DNA of 64,000 bases from M3007 sp037445225 (lineage in GTDB: Bacteria > Bacteroidota > Bacteroidia > Chitinophagales > Saprospiraceae): the NCBI GenBank assembly GCA_037445225.1, contig JBBIKW010000018.1, positions 1 to 64,000 of the forward strand, written 5' to 3'. Shown here in pieces: positions 9,606-17,700 of this stretch; the stretch's first letter is position 1, and every line of letters begins with the position of its first letter. The notes under the pieces were generated by a model that was given only the letters and a program-made list of their open reading frames with translations, ran no database searches and had not been told where the DNA came from. The position numbers were made by a program, and so were the translations under genes.

Positions 9606-10322
9606 TCAAAGCAAAAAGTCTTTTGTCAATGCGCGGTATTCCGGCGAAGAAATACCCTCCGACGTGTACAGGTATAACCGGCTGCGCTCAAAGGCATAGG
9701 GCGACCGCTCTAATTGCACCAGCCAACGCTCGACAGCGCCGCCAGGGCGCGGGCACACCTCAGTAAGGCGGGTCAGATACAGTCCGCACACGGCGCCTCG
9801 CTCGACCAGCTGCCGTCCGTAGAGCGGCGGCGCGATGACGCACAGGCGCCCTGAAGGCTTCAACAGGGCAGAGGCCGCCAAAAGCAAGACCTCGGCCCCC
9901 AGGGAGCGAGCCGAGCGGCTCTGGCGTCGCCAATCGAGCGGCGACAGAGTAGCTTCCACATAAAATGGCGGGTTGCTGGCGATGAGGTCGTAATGCGCTC
10001 CAGCTTCCTCTGCGTAGCGCTCGACGGCGCCACCCCCCACTTGCAGGCGGTCGGCCCAAGGCGAGCCACAAAAATTGTCGGCGGCGCAGGCGCGCGCTGC
10101 AGCGCTGGTATCCACGGCGCATATCTGCACGCCCTCGAGGTGCTCTGTCCGCTGCGCCAACATCAGCGCCACCAAACCCGTGCCCGTGCCCGCATCTAAG
10201 AGGCGCTTAGCGCCCGTCACATCCGCCCATGCGCCTAAGAGCAGGCCATCGGTGCCCACCGGATGTACCCCAGCACATTGCCGAACACAAAAACGCCGAC
10301 ATCGAAAGACGGTGTGCTCCAT
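9606..10322 (-). CDS. trmN6: tRNA1(Val) (adenine37-N6)-methyltransferase
   Basis: 238 residues from the ATG at 10322; a TTG six codons upstream is less likely. The N-terminus has the TrmN6/YfiC pattern FRCRRFCVRQ...HPVGTDGLLLGAWA. Then comes the SAM-binding motif LDAGTGTGLVALMLAQ and the N6-adenine methyltransferase signature NPPFY. Length fits the family (about 235-250). The enzyme methylates N6 of A37 in tRNA1(Val). It is transcribed divergently from the small lipoprotein gene at 10450, with about 127 bases between the starts, and lies upstream of the GHL10 gene. Confidence 0.88.
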   Translation of the reverse strand: MEHTVFRCRRFCVRQCAGVHPVGTDGLLLGAWADVTGAKRLLDAGTGTGLVALMLAQRTEHLEGVQICAVDTSAAARACAADNFCGSPWADRLQVGGGAVERYAEEAGAHYDLIASNPPFYVEATLSPLDWRRQSRSARSLGAEVLLLAASALLKPSGRLCVIAPPLYGRQLVERGAVCGLYLTRLTEVCPRPGGAVERWLVQLERSPYAFERSRLYLYTSEGISSPEYRALTKDFLL

Positions 10323-10403
10323 ATTTTTTTGCCGCACCAAAGAACAGAAGCGACAGCATTTTTGTCGTAAATAGCGTCGAAAAAAATCATCGCCTTCTTA
10401 CCC

Positions 10404-10411
10404 TATCTTTG
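10404..10411 (+). promoter_or_regulatory. Bacteroidota -7 promoter element TATCTTTG
   Basis: Exact match to TAnnTTTG, 38 bases before the ATG of the lipoprotein gene at 10450. No clear -33 element (TTTG) at the usual spacing. Confidence 0.5.
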
Positions 10412-10449
10412 CCGCACTTTTACGCAGGATTTGAAACAGTATTTTTCTC

Positions 10450-10902
10450 ATGTTGAAAAAACAGTTTGGGCTGACGGCGCTTTTGGTGGGAGTGGTGGTA
10501 GTTTTAGCATGTGCTCAGCAACCTACTCCACCGCAGCCCGCTCCGGGCCCGCCGTTTGTTCCAGAATCGATTACCACGGAGGATAGCGTCATCGTCACGG
10601 TTGTCTTAAAACACCAGCAAGACAAGAACCTCCCGGAGATACGCCGTATCTTGGAAGCCCAGGGCTTCTGGGATCTCTTCCCTCCGCGAGACTGCCGCGT
10701 GCTTTCGTGGACGTTGGCCATGGGCTTGGGCCATGTGGTCGTGTTGCAAGTGCCGGTGGGCAGCGTGCGCCGCCTCAACCTCGCCGTAGAGAACGGCGCT
10801 TGGGGAGCCTTCTCCTCGGAGTTCTATCTCTCTTACGACTACAAAGCCATCTGGGAGGAATACATCGAGCGGCGCGAGGCGGCGCGCGACGACCGCAATT
10901 AG
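10450..10902 (+). CDS. Small hypothetical lipoprotein
   Basis: 150 residues. The N-terminus is a lipoprotein signal with lipobox VLAC, lipidated Cys at 21, followed by a Pro-rich linker (residues 25-37). The rest has a mixed alpha/beta pattern. I do not recognise the family; residues about 45-130 (SVIVTVVLKHQ... LGHVVVLQVPVGSVRRLNLAVE) suggest a small ferredoxin-like fold. It may sit in the outer membrane facing the periplasm. A TATCTTTG promoter element lies 38 bases upstream. Its stop overlaps the stop of convergent msrB by 4 bases. Confidence 0.75.
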   Translation: MLKKQFGLTALLVGVVVVLACAQQPTPPQPAPGPPFVPESITTEDSVIVTVVLKHQQDKNLPEIRRILEAQGFWDLFPPRDCRVLSWTLAMGLGHVVVLQVPVGSVRRLNLAVENGAWGAFSSEFYLSYDYKAIWEEYIERREAARDDRN

Positions 10903-11312
10903 TCTGCCGACGGCTCCGCCTGTGGGACGAAGCGGATGGACAGCGAGTTTACGCAGTGGCGCGTGTTTTTTGGCGTAAAGCCCTCGCCGTGAAATACATG
11001 GCCTAAATGCCCACCGCAGCGCGCGCAGAGGATCTCGATGCGGCGCATGCCGTGCGAGAAGTCCGCTTGCCGCGCGATGGCGCCGGGGATTTCGTCGTCG
11101 AAGGATGGCCAGCCGCATCCGCTGTCGAACTTGTCCGCGGAGCGATACAGCGGTGCATTGCAGCGGCGGCACACGTAGATGCCTTGGCCTTTATGGTTCC
11201 AATACTCGCCGCTAAAAGGCGGCTCTGTGCCCTTGTGTACGATGACGTAGGCTTCTTCAGGCGTGAGCGCGTTCCATTGCTTGTCGTTGGTGTCCATGGC
11301 GCAGGAATTCAT
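10899..11312 (-). CDS. msrB: Peptide-methionine (R)-S-oxide reductase MsrB
   Basis: 137 residues from the ATG at 11312, which overlaps the TolC gene's stop as ATGA, implying translational coupling; an ATG at 11297 is an alternative. Hallmarks: GTEPPFSGEY, two zinc-binding CxxC pairs (CRRC and CARC), DSGCGWPSF, HGMRRIEI, HLGHVF, and the catalytic Cys in RHCVNSLSIRF near the C-terminus. It reduces methionine-R-sulfoxide in proteins. No signal peptide is visible, so it should be cytoplasmic. Confidence 0.95.
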   Translation of the reverse strand: MNSCAMDTNDKQWNALTPEEAYVIVHKGTEPPFSGEYWNHKGQGIYVCRRCNAPLYRSADKFDSGCGWPSFDDEIPGAIARQADFSHGMRRIEILCARCGGHLGHVFHGEGFTPKNTRHCVNSLSIRFVPQAEPSAD

Positions 11313-12658
11313 TCTGCTAACAAGGTGCGCAGCCGACCGGCAGCTTTGAGCCATTGCAGCTCGGCTAAGCGACAACTAAACACTTGTTGCTCGTATTGGG
11401 TTTCGGCTTCGGCCAAAGCCGTCTGAGCTGCCAGCAGGTCGCTGAGCGGCGCTGTGCCTTCGCGATAGGTGAGGCGCGATCGTTCCACCAAGTCGCGCGC
11501 TAAAGCCACGCTTTCTGCCTGTGCGCGCAAGGTGCGCCGGGCGTTTTCCCACTGCATCTGCGCTTGGCGCCGCTCGAGCTCCTGTAGTCGAACCAGCTGC
11601 TCGCGCTCCTCACCGCCGTACGCTTGCTCGCGCCGCAGCCGCTCGACGCGGTAGCGGTGCCGGTAGCCGTCCAAAAGAGGCCACGCCAGGCGAAGGCCCA
11701 CCTGCCCGAGCGCGTACCAGCGCCCATCGGGCGCCGTAAAGCGGGCGTCGGTGCGCTGCGAGAGCACCCCCGCCTGAGCATATAGGTGCACCTTGGGCAA
11801 ACCGCGTGCGCGCTCGCTGCGCTCCTGTATCCGCAGTAACGACAGGCGGTTTTCCAACAGCCGATAGGCTGCGCTTTGCTCGACGACCTCCGCCGGCAGC
11901 AATGCCCATTGCGCGGTATCGATGACCGGCGCCCGCAGCGCTATGGGTTGCCCAAGAGGCAATCGACACAGGAACTGTATGCCCTGCTCCACGGCCTCGA
12001 TGCCGCCCTCTAGCTCGTGGCGGCGCGCGCGCAGGCTGCTCAGCGCCACTCGCACGCGCTGCACGTCGGTCTGAACCGCTAAGTCGCTTTTAGCCTGCAG
12101 CTGCACCATCCGCTCCAGCACCTCCAGCTGCTGCAGGTGGGCATCCACCGCGCGGAGCATGGCTCTCGCCTGCAGGGCCTGGTAAAACAGCGTCGCCGCT
12201 TGAAACAACACCGCCTCTTCTGTCAGCTCTACGCGCAGGGCCTGAAGGGTCCGGCCAATGCCCATGGCCGGCGCCAAGCGCTGAACCGACAGGTCGAACA
12301 ACGGCTGTTCCAGCTGCATCGATGCCAATGTCTGCCAAGGTAGCCCCAACGTCGCCGCCACATATGTGCCCTCCGGCCGACCCAACAGCGCCCCCGGCAA
12401 AAACGTCGTCGGCAGCCCCGGCACATAGTCTATCCCAGCCGACACCTGTACCCGAGGAACCAGCGCCGCTCGCTTCTGGTCGCGCAGCTCCCAGACCGCC
12501 GCCTCCTGCTCCCAGCGCGCCTGCCGCACCTGCGCGCTGTGCTCCAACGCCCGCTCCAACACCTGGCGCAGCGTCAAAGACAGCGTGTCGGCCGTCTGCC
12601 CCCAAACGCTGTGGAGCAATAGCCCTACACTCCCAATCGATAATAAGCACCTTCTCAT
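11309..12658 (-). CDS. TolC-family outer membrane efflux protein
   Basis: 449 residues with a signal peptide (MRRCLLSIGSVGLLLHSVWGQ). Two outer-membrane-efflux-protein repeats are recognisable: long amphipathic helices rich in Ala, Gln, Glu and Leu at about 120-215 and 320-430, separated by beta-strand segments (YVAATLGLPW, YALGQVGLRLAWPLLDG). LTYREGTAPLSDLLAAQTALAEAE is the family's second-repeat signature. Length is normal. It would form the outer-membrane channel of a tripartite exporter or type I secretion system, but no inner-membrane pump or adaptor gene is next to it; msrB follows with overlapping stop/start. A perfect TACCTTTG ends only 4 bases upstream of the ATG. Confidence 0.9.
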   Translation of the reverse strand: MRRCLLSIGSVGLLLHSVWGQTADTLSLTLRQVLERALEHSAQVRQARWEQEAAVWELRDQKRAALVPRVQVSAGIDYVPGLPTTFLPGALLGRPEGTYVAATLGLPWQTLASMQLEQPLFDLSVQRLAPAMGIGRTLQALRVELTEEAVLFQAATLFYQALQARAMLRAVDAHLQQLEVLERMVQLQAKSDLAVQTDVQRVRVALSSLRARRHELEGGIEAVEQGIQFLCRLPLGQPIALRAPVIDTAQWALLPAEVVEQSAAYRLLENRLSLLRIQERSERARGLPKVHLYAQAGVLSQRTDARFTAPDGRWYALGQVGLRLAWPLLDGYRHRYRVERLRREQAYGGEEREQLVRLQELERRQAQMQWENARRTLRAQAESVALARDLVERSRLTYREGTAPLSDLLAAQTALAEAETQYEQQVFSCRLAELQWLKAAGRLRTLLAE

Positions 12659-12662
12659 GCGA

Positions 12663-12670
12663 CAAAGGTA
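12663..12670 (-). promoter_or_regulatory. -7 element TACCTTTG directly before the TolC-family start
   Basis: Exact TAnnTTTG match; only four bases (TCGC) separate it from the ATG at 12658, so transcription would begin at or next to the start codon (leaderless or nearly so). Inference from motif position. Confidence 0.55.
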
Positions 12671-13166
12671 GGGGCATCCGTGTATCCCGTGCCCTCAGCG
12701 CTTTGCGCCACCGTTATATCCGCGCAGCGGTATGACCGGCGAGAATATTTTCCGGGCGGAGGCATTGGATATCTTTTTCGATGACAAATGTTAGACTTCT
12801 CCGAAACCGGTATGGGGTAGGTAGCGGTTTCTCGGGAGCTACAAATGTTGGGCCTCTCCGAGGCCGGTATGGGTGTGTTTGGGTGTTCGGTTTAGGGGCA
12901 TGAAGGTTAGATCTTTCGAGCAGCTGAGGGGCTAATATTGGTTGCTCTCCCTCGCTGATTGAGGTTTTAGAGCGCCTCCTGGTGTTTTTGGGCTCAATGG
13001 CCTCTTTGGCAGATAGGCTTCGGAGAAGCCGAACATTTGTGGCTCGGCAGGATCCTCATAAAACCGCGGCTTTGGAGAAGCCCGACGTTTGTAGCCTTCG
13101 GGAGCATTCAACTTCCCTTTTTGTTGGCCGTGTTTTCTTTGGGCATTTGGGCAGCCTCTAAATAAA
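12671..13166. other. Gene-free stretch holding the hairpin-repeat cluster
   Basis: About 500 bases between the TolC promoter and the terminator of the small-protein gene. No credible ORF was found on either strand. The stretch is occupied mainly by the four imperfect palindromic repeats listed separately, with a GT-rich segment (about 12870-12900) between the forward and reverse pairs. Confidence 0.6.
12784..13092. repeat. Four-copy palindromic repeat cluster, two forward and two inverted
   Basis: A 25-base unit of the form ACAAAyGTy..GGCTTCTCCGAAGCC occurs four times: forward at 12784-12808 and 12841-12865, inverted at 13016-13040 and 13068-13092. The 3' half is a hairpin GGCTTC-TCC-GAAGCC. 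In the second copy it reads GGCCTC-TCC-GAGGCC, a paired change that preserves base pairing; in the fourth a G-T pair replaces one position. The first copy has lost part of the stem. Start-to-start spacings within pairs are 57 and 52 bases. A degenerate fifth copy may lie near 12899-12922. Resembles REP-type intergenic repeats; function unknown. Confidence 0.75.
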
Positions 13167-13167
13167 A

Positions 13168-13195
13168 AACGCCACCGGATAGGCCGGCGGCGTTT
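13168..13195 (-). terminator. Rho-independent terminator after the 50-residue ORF
   Basis: Arms AACGCC-CCGG and CCGG-GGCGTT pair with one mismatch around a short loop. On the minus strand the hairpin is followed by a T-rich run, placing it 17 bases after the stop at 13212. Confidence 0.75.
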
Positions 13196-13211
13196 ATAGG
13201 GGGTAAGGCGG

Positions 13212-13364
13212 CTATTCCTCTTCTTCTTCGAAGTATCCCTTCAGGCGATATTTAACTTTTTCGACCGGCTTTAGCTTCTTCTTTTTGTGTGAGGACTTTT
13301 GTTGGGTGTAGGTGCGTTCATCGAAGTACCGCCCATCTTTTTTGCTTTTTTCCTCGTGTCGCAT
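13212..13364 (-). CDS. Small Lys-rich protein with acidic tail, 50 residues
   Basis: An ATG at 13364 opens a 50-codon frame ending at 13212. The product starts MRHEEKSKKDGRYFDERTY, has a strongly basic middle (HKKKKLKPVEKVKYR) and ends in GYFEEEEE. It has no signal peptide or membrane segment. Support for a real gene: a TATTTTTG promoter element 61 bases upstream, a good terminator directly downstream, and a composition unlike random reading of GC-rich DNA. I do not recognise the family; a charged small nucleic-acid- or ribosome-associated protein is possible. It is also downstream of the TerC gene on the same strand. Confidence 0.65.
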   Translation of the reverse strand: MRHEEKSKKDGRYFDERTYTQQKSSHKKKKLKPVEKVKYRLKGYFEEEEE

Positions 13365-13425
13365 GGCAAAAGGAGTTGAACAACGGATAGAGGTAAAGGA
13401 TAAGCGTATGAATACCTTGAGCGCA

Positions 13426-13433
13426 CAAAAATA
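13426..13433 (-). promoter_or_regulatory. -7 element TATTTTTG for the small-protein gene
   Basis: Exact TAnnTTTG match on the minus strand, 61 bases upstream of the ATG at 13364. Confidence 0.4.
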
Positions 13434-13498
13434 ATCCGCTCGGCGATAGGAGCAATAGGGGGAAATGTTAAAATTTCAGGTGGTGGGCGATTTTTTGC

Positions 13499-14587
13499 TC
13501 AATCGGCGGTTTTGGCAGAGGGATCGGCGGGTTTGCGGGGGGGGGCATTTTGTCGCTCTGCCGGGCGGAAGGGCGTTTCATCGGCAGGGGCAAGGGCATC
13601 GGCGGCGGCTTCGCTATGCGGTGGTGCAGCGGGTTTCAGAAGCGAGGCTACGATGCCGACCAGTAGGAAGGCGCCGATGGCGGCCAAAGAGACCAGTTCG
13701 TGTACGTGGACGTGCAGCGGCAGCAGGATCATCTTGACGCCGATAAAGGTCAGGATGCCGATCAGGCTGTAGTTGAGGTAGGCGAAGCGGTCGAGCATGT
13801 TCGACAGCACGAAAAAGAGCGAGCGCAGCCCTAAGATGGCGAAGATGTTGGAGGAGAAGACCAGGAAGGGGTCGGTAGTAATGGAGAACACTGCCGGCAC
13901 GGAGTCGAAGGCGAACATGATGTCGCTGCTTTCTACTACCAGGAGCGCTACGAAAAGGGGCGTGGCGGCGCGGCGGCCGTTTTCCACGATGAAGAAGCGT
14001 CCGCCGTCGTAGTGGCGGCTTACTGGATAGAAGCGGCGAATAAATCGGGTAACGGCGTGGTCGGCGGTGGTGGGTTCCTCACTCGCTTCACCGCTGCGCC
14101 ACATCTTGTAGGCCGACCAAAGCAAGAGGGCGCCGAAAAAATAGAAGAGCCACGTGAAGTAATGCACCAAGGCCAGCCCAGCGCCGATGAGGATGCCGCG
14201 AAATACCAATACGCCCAAGATCCCCCAAAAAAGCACGCGGTGTTGGTAGGCTTTGGGAACGCGAAACTGGGCAAACACTAAGGCCATCACGAAGAGGTTA
14301 TCCATGCTGAGCGACTCCTCCAGCAAGTAGGCCGTAAGGTATTTCACCGCTGCCTCTCGCCCATCCATGGGCTCGTGGATGAAGCGCCCTAACCCAAGCC
14401 ATTTGTATTCGTAGGCGAAATAAACGAATACGTTGAACAGTAATGCCAAGCTGACCCAAAAGACGGTAGAGAGCAGCGCCTCTCGAACCGTAGGTGTATG
14501 GGCTTTGCGATTAAAGACCCCTAAGTCGAGGGCAATGAGCATCAAAATCAAGGCTATAAAACCAGCCCAGACATATATATCCGACAT
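13499..14587 (-). CDS. TerC/Alx-family integral membrane protein (probable metal exporter)
   Basis: 362 residues. Hydrophobic segments from residue 5 to about 310 give eight or nine transmembrane helices. Family motifs are the acidic membrane motifs EESLSMDNLFVMALVF and VVESSDIMFAFDSVPAVF, which in the TerC/Alx family are proposed to bind Mn2+, and YPVSRHYDGGRFF in the cytoplasmic loop. Members such as Alx export manganese; the substrate here is inferred. The tail beyond about 315 is hydrophilic, Pro/Ala-rich and contains a run of nine C (nine G on the plus strand near 13537-13545), a likely slippage site. TACCTTTG lies 23 bases upstream and the leader has GAAAGAAAG. It is divergent from the subtilase gene. 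No yybP-ykoY riboswitch fits in the short leader. Confidence 0.9.
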   Translation of the reverse strand: MSDIYVWAGFIALILMLIALDLGVFNRKAHTPTVREALLSTVFWVSLALLFNVFVYFAYEYKWLGLGRFIHEPMDGREAAVKYLTAYLLEESLSMDNLFVMALVFAQFRVPKAYQHRVLFWGILGVLVFRGILIGAGLALVHYFTWLFYFFGALLLWSAYKMWRSGEASEEPTTADHAVTRFIRRFYPVSRHYDGGRFFIVENGRRAATPLFVALLVVESSDIMFAFDSVPAVFSITTDPFLVFSSNIFAILGLRSLFFVLSNMLDRFAYLNYSLIGILTFIGVKMILLPLHVHVHELVSLAAIGAFLLVGIVASLLKPAAPPHSEAAADALAPADETPFRPAERQNAPPRKPADPSAKTAD

Positions 14588-14610
14588 CTTTCTTTCTACA
14601 ATTGAGACGC

Positions 14611-14618
14611 CAAAGGTA
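14611..14618 (-). promoter_or_regulatory. -7 element TACCTTTG for the TerC-family gene
   Basis: Exact TAnnTTTG match on the minus strand, 23 bases upstream of the ATG at 14587. Confidence 0.55.
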
Positions 14619-14758
14619 AGGCGACGCCAACCAAGTTCTGCTTACTTTTACCGCTCCAACCGCGGAGGAAGATGAGGCCGTACAACCTTTCCTGCCTTCG
14701 CAGCAACAAGCCTCCGTCAAACAACATCCGAGGAATAAGGTTCAAACTCAGCTGTGTC

Positions 14759-17700
14759 ATGCGTGTCCTACCCGTACTTTTCTTTTCGAGCATTTCGTGC
14801 CTCTTGTTGGCCCAGTCGGTACCCTCATCGCAAGGGGCATATAGCCCGCTTTTTTCGAGCGACAAGAATCGCGCCGAAGTGGGCCCTGTGAACGCGGCGG
14901 CAGACGCCGTAAACGGATATGTCTTTAAAAGGGTCTACTGCGATCCCTTGCCTTCTTCGGCGATGCGGGCAGCCGTAGAGGCGGAGGGAGCCGTGTTTCT
15001 CGGGTATCTGGGCCGGAATACGTATGTGATGGCCTTGCCGATAGACTATGAAGTGGCGCGGCTGCAGCGGATAAATGCCCGCCGGCTCTGGGCGGTGACG
15101 CCGGAGGAGAAACTGCACCGCAATTTGTTGGAAGAGCCGTACGGAGATTGGGCGGTAGAGGGCGATCGGGTTCACTTATACGTGCAAGTGTATCCGCAGG
15201 TGCGCATTCAAGAGGCGGGCGATCGCTTTCGCGCCTTGGGCTACGACGTGGTGGAGGAGGGCAGCCAGAGCGGCTTTCTGCACGTGCGGGTACCTCGGTC
15301 GGCGGTATATTCGGTAGCGGCCTTGCCCTTCGTGCGCTATGTGGAGCTGATGCCGCCGCCCAGCGTTCCGGAAGACCTCAACGGCCGGGCGCTCCATCGG
15401 TCGGGGCTGTTGGATACAGACTCGCCTTTGGGGCGGCGGTACGATGGCTCGGGCGTGATAGCGGTGGTCCGCGACGACGGGCCAATTGGCCCGCACATCG
15501 ATTTCAAAGGGCGCTATACGGGTTGGGGCGACGTAGAAACGATAAATGACGGCGACCATGGCGATGGCGTAGCTGGCATCTTAGGCGGAGCGGGCAACCT
15601 GAACCCGCATATGCGCGGCATGGCCGCTGGCGTACATCTGTACGCCATTCCCTATCGGGCCAACTTCCAAGACGCTACCGTAGAGCTGGTAGATTTGGGC
15701 GCCACCCTCACCAACACCTCCTATTCAAACGGCTGCAATACCGGCTACACGCTGACGGCCCGCATCGTGGAGGAGCAGTTGTACAACAATCCGGCGCTGA
15801 TGCACGTCTTTTCGGCGGGCAACGAAGGCACTTCGAACTGCAACTACGGCGCTGGGCCAGGCTGGGGCAACATCACCGGAGGGCACAAGGTGGCTAAAAA
15901 CGCCATGGCGGTGGCCAATCTTCGCGCCGACGGCACGCTGATGGGTTCCTCGAGCCGAGGGCCTGTACACGATGGGCGCCTGAAGCCCGACTTGGCGGCA
16001 CATGGGCATCAGCAGGGCTCTACTGCGCCCAACCACACCTACCAGGCCTTCGGAGGCACTTCTGCGGCGGCACCCGGCGTGGTGGGGGTGTTGGCACAGC
16101 TGACGCAGGCATACCGCGAACACTATAGCGGCGCGCAGCCGCCCGCCGCCTTGCTCAAGGCCGCCCTACTGAACACGGCCAACGACTTGGGAAATCCGGG
16201 ACCAGATTTTCAGTTCGGCTGGGGCATGGTCAACGCTTGGCGGGCGTACCGCCTGCTCACGGAAGGCCGCTGGTTACGAAGCAGTGCCGACCATCAGGCC
16301 ACAGGAATACACTCTCTGACCGTACCGCCCGGCGTTCGGCAACTGCGCGTTTTCCTGTATTGGGCCGACCCTCCGGCCGAAGCCGGTGCCCAGCGCGCCC
16401 TCATCAATGACTTGGACTTAGAGGTGGTCGCTCCTGATGGAACCGTCTTATTGCCTTTGGTACTAAACCCTAAGCCCGACCCGGCAGCTTTGAGTGCGCC
16501 GGCAAAACCCGGTCGCGACTCACTCAACAATGCCGAACAGGTAGTCGCAGTACATCCTGCTCCTGGAGCGTACACATTGCGCGTCAAGGGATACGAAGTG
16601 CCTTTGGGCCCTGCCGAATACTACCTCGTTTGGGACTTCCTCTACGACAGCCTGAAAATCGTCTACCCGGTCGGCGGCGAGGGCGTGGCGCCCGGCGAGA
16701 CGTGCCGTATCCACTGGGACGCGCTCGACACGACAGGCTCTTTTTTGCTGCAGTATTCCTTGGACAATGGGCAGACATGGGAGCCTATTGCCATAGTAGA
16801 AGGCAGCGCGCGCATGTACGACTGGAACGTTCCCAACGCAGTGAGCGGTCAGGTGCGCGTGCGCGTTTCGCGCGGCGGCTTCGAGGATGTTTCGGAGTCC
16901 CCTTTTAGCATTGTCGGCGTGCCCACCGACTTAAAGGTGGAGCGGGTGTGTCTCGACTCCGCTACGCTTTCTTGGAAGCCCATCCACGACACGCTGCACT
17001 ACGACGTCTATGTGTTGGGCGAAAAATACATGGAGATTGTCGGCAGCGGAGCAGGGGCGCGGCAGACGGTACCTATCTCACATCCGGGACAAGAGCAGTG
17101 GTTTTCGGTGCGCGCGGCTGCGCCTTCAGGTTTGGCGGGCCGCCGCGCCTTGGCCATACAGTGGTCGGGCGGTCTGAAGGAATGCCCTCAACCACGCGAC
17201 TTAGCGCTTAAGGAGCTATTGTCGCCACAGAGGACAGCCATAGAGTCGGCCGTTGCCTGTCAGCCTATTACCTGGCCTGTCCGCGTGCGCGTCGCCAATG
17301 AAGGCACGCTGCCCGCGCAGGGTGGCCTTATTCATTACCAACTGAACGACGACCCTCCCGTGGCCGACACCTTGCCCGATCTATCTCCTGGAGAAAGCAC
17401 GGACTTTGCTTTCGATGCGCCGCTAATGCTGGTCCAAAGCGGCCAAAATCGCCTGCGGATGTGGACAACCCTGGCCGGCGAAAATGTCTTTTTCAACGAT
17501 ACCTTGACGCTCTTTTTCCGCAGTGCAATAGGCGGCCGCGATACGCCCTTTGTAGAGGGCTTTTCCGATGCGGTATTTCCTCCGCCGGGTTGGGCAGTAG
17601 CCAATCCAGACAGCGCCACCACCTGGCGTCGCTATTCATTGCCTGTAGTTGGGCCAGATGGTCTACCCACTTTGGCCGCTTACCTCAACTTTTTCGACTA

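Noticed and set aside
14588..14611. yybP-ykoY (manganese) riboswitch before the TerC-family gene
   Set aside because: Promoter element and ATG are only 23 bases apart, leaving no space for the aptamer.
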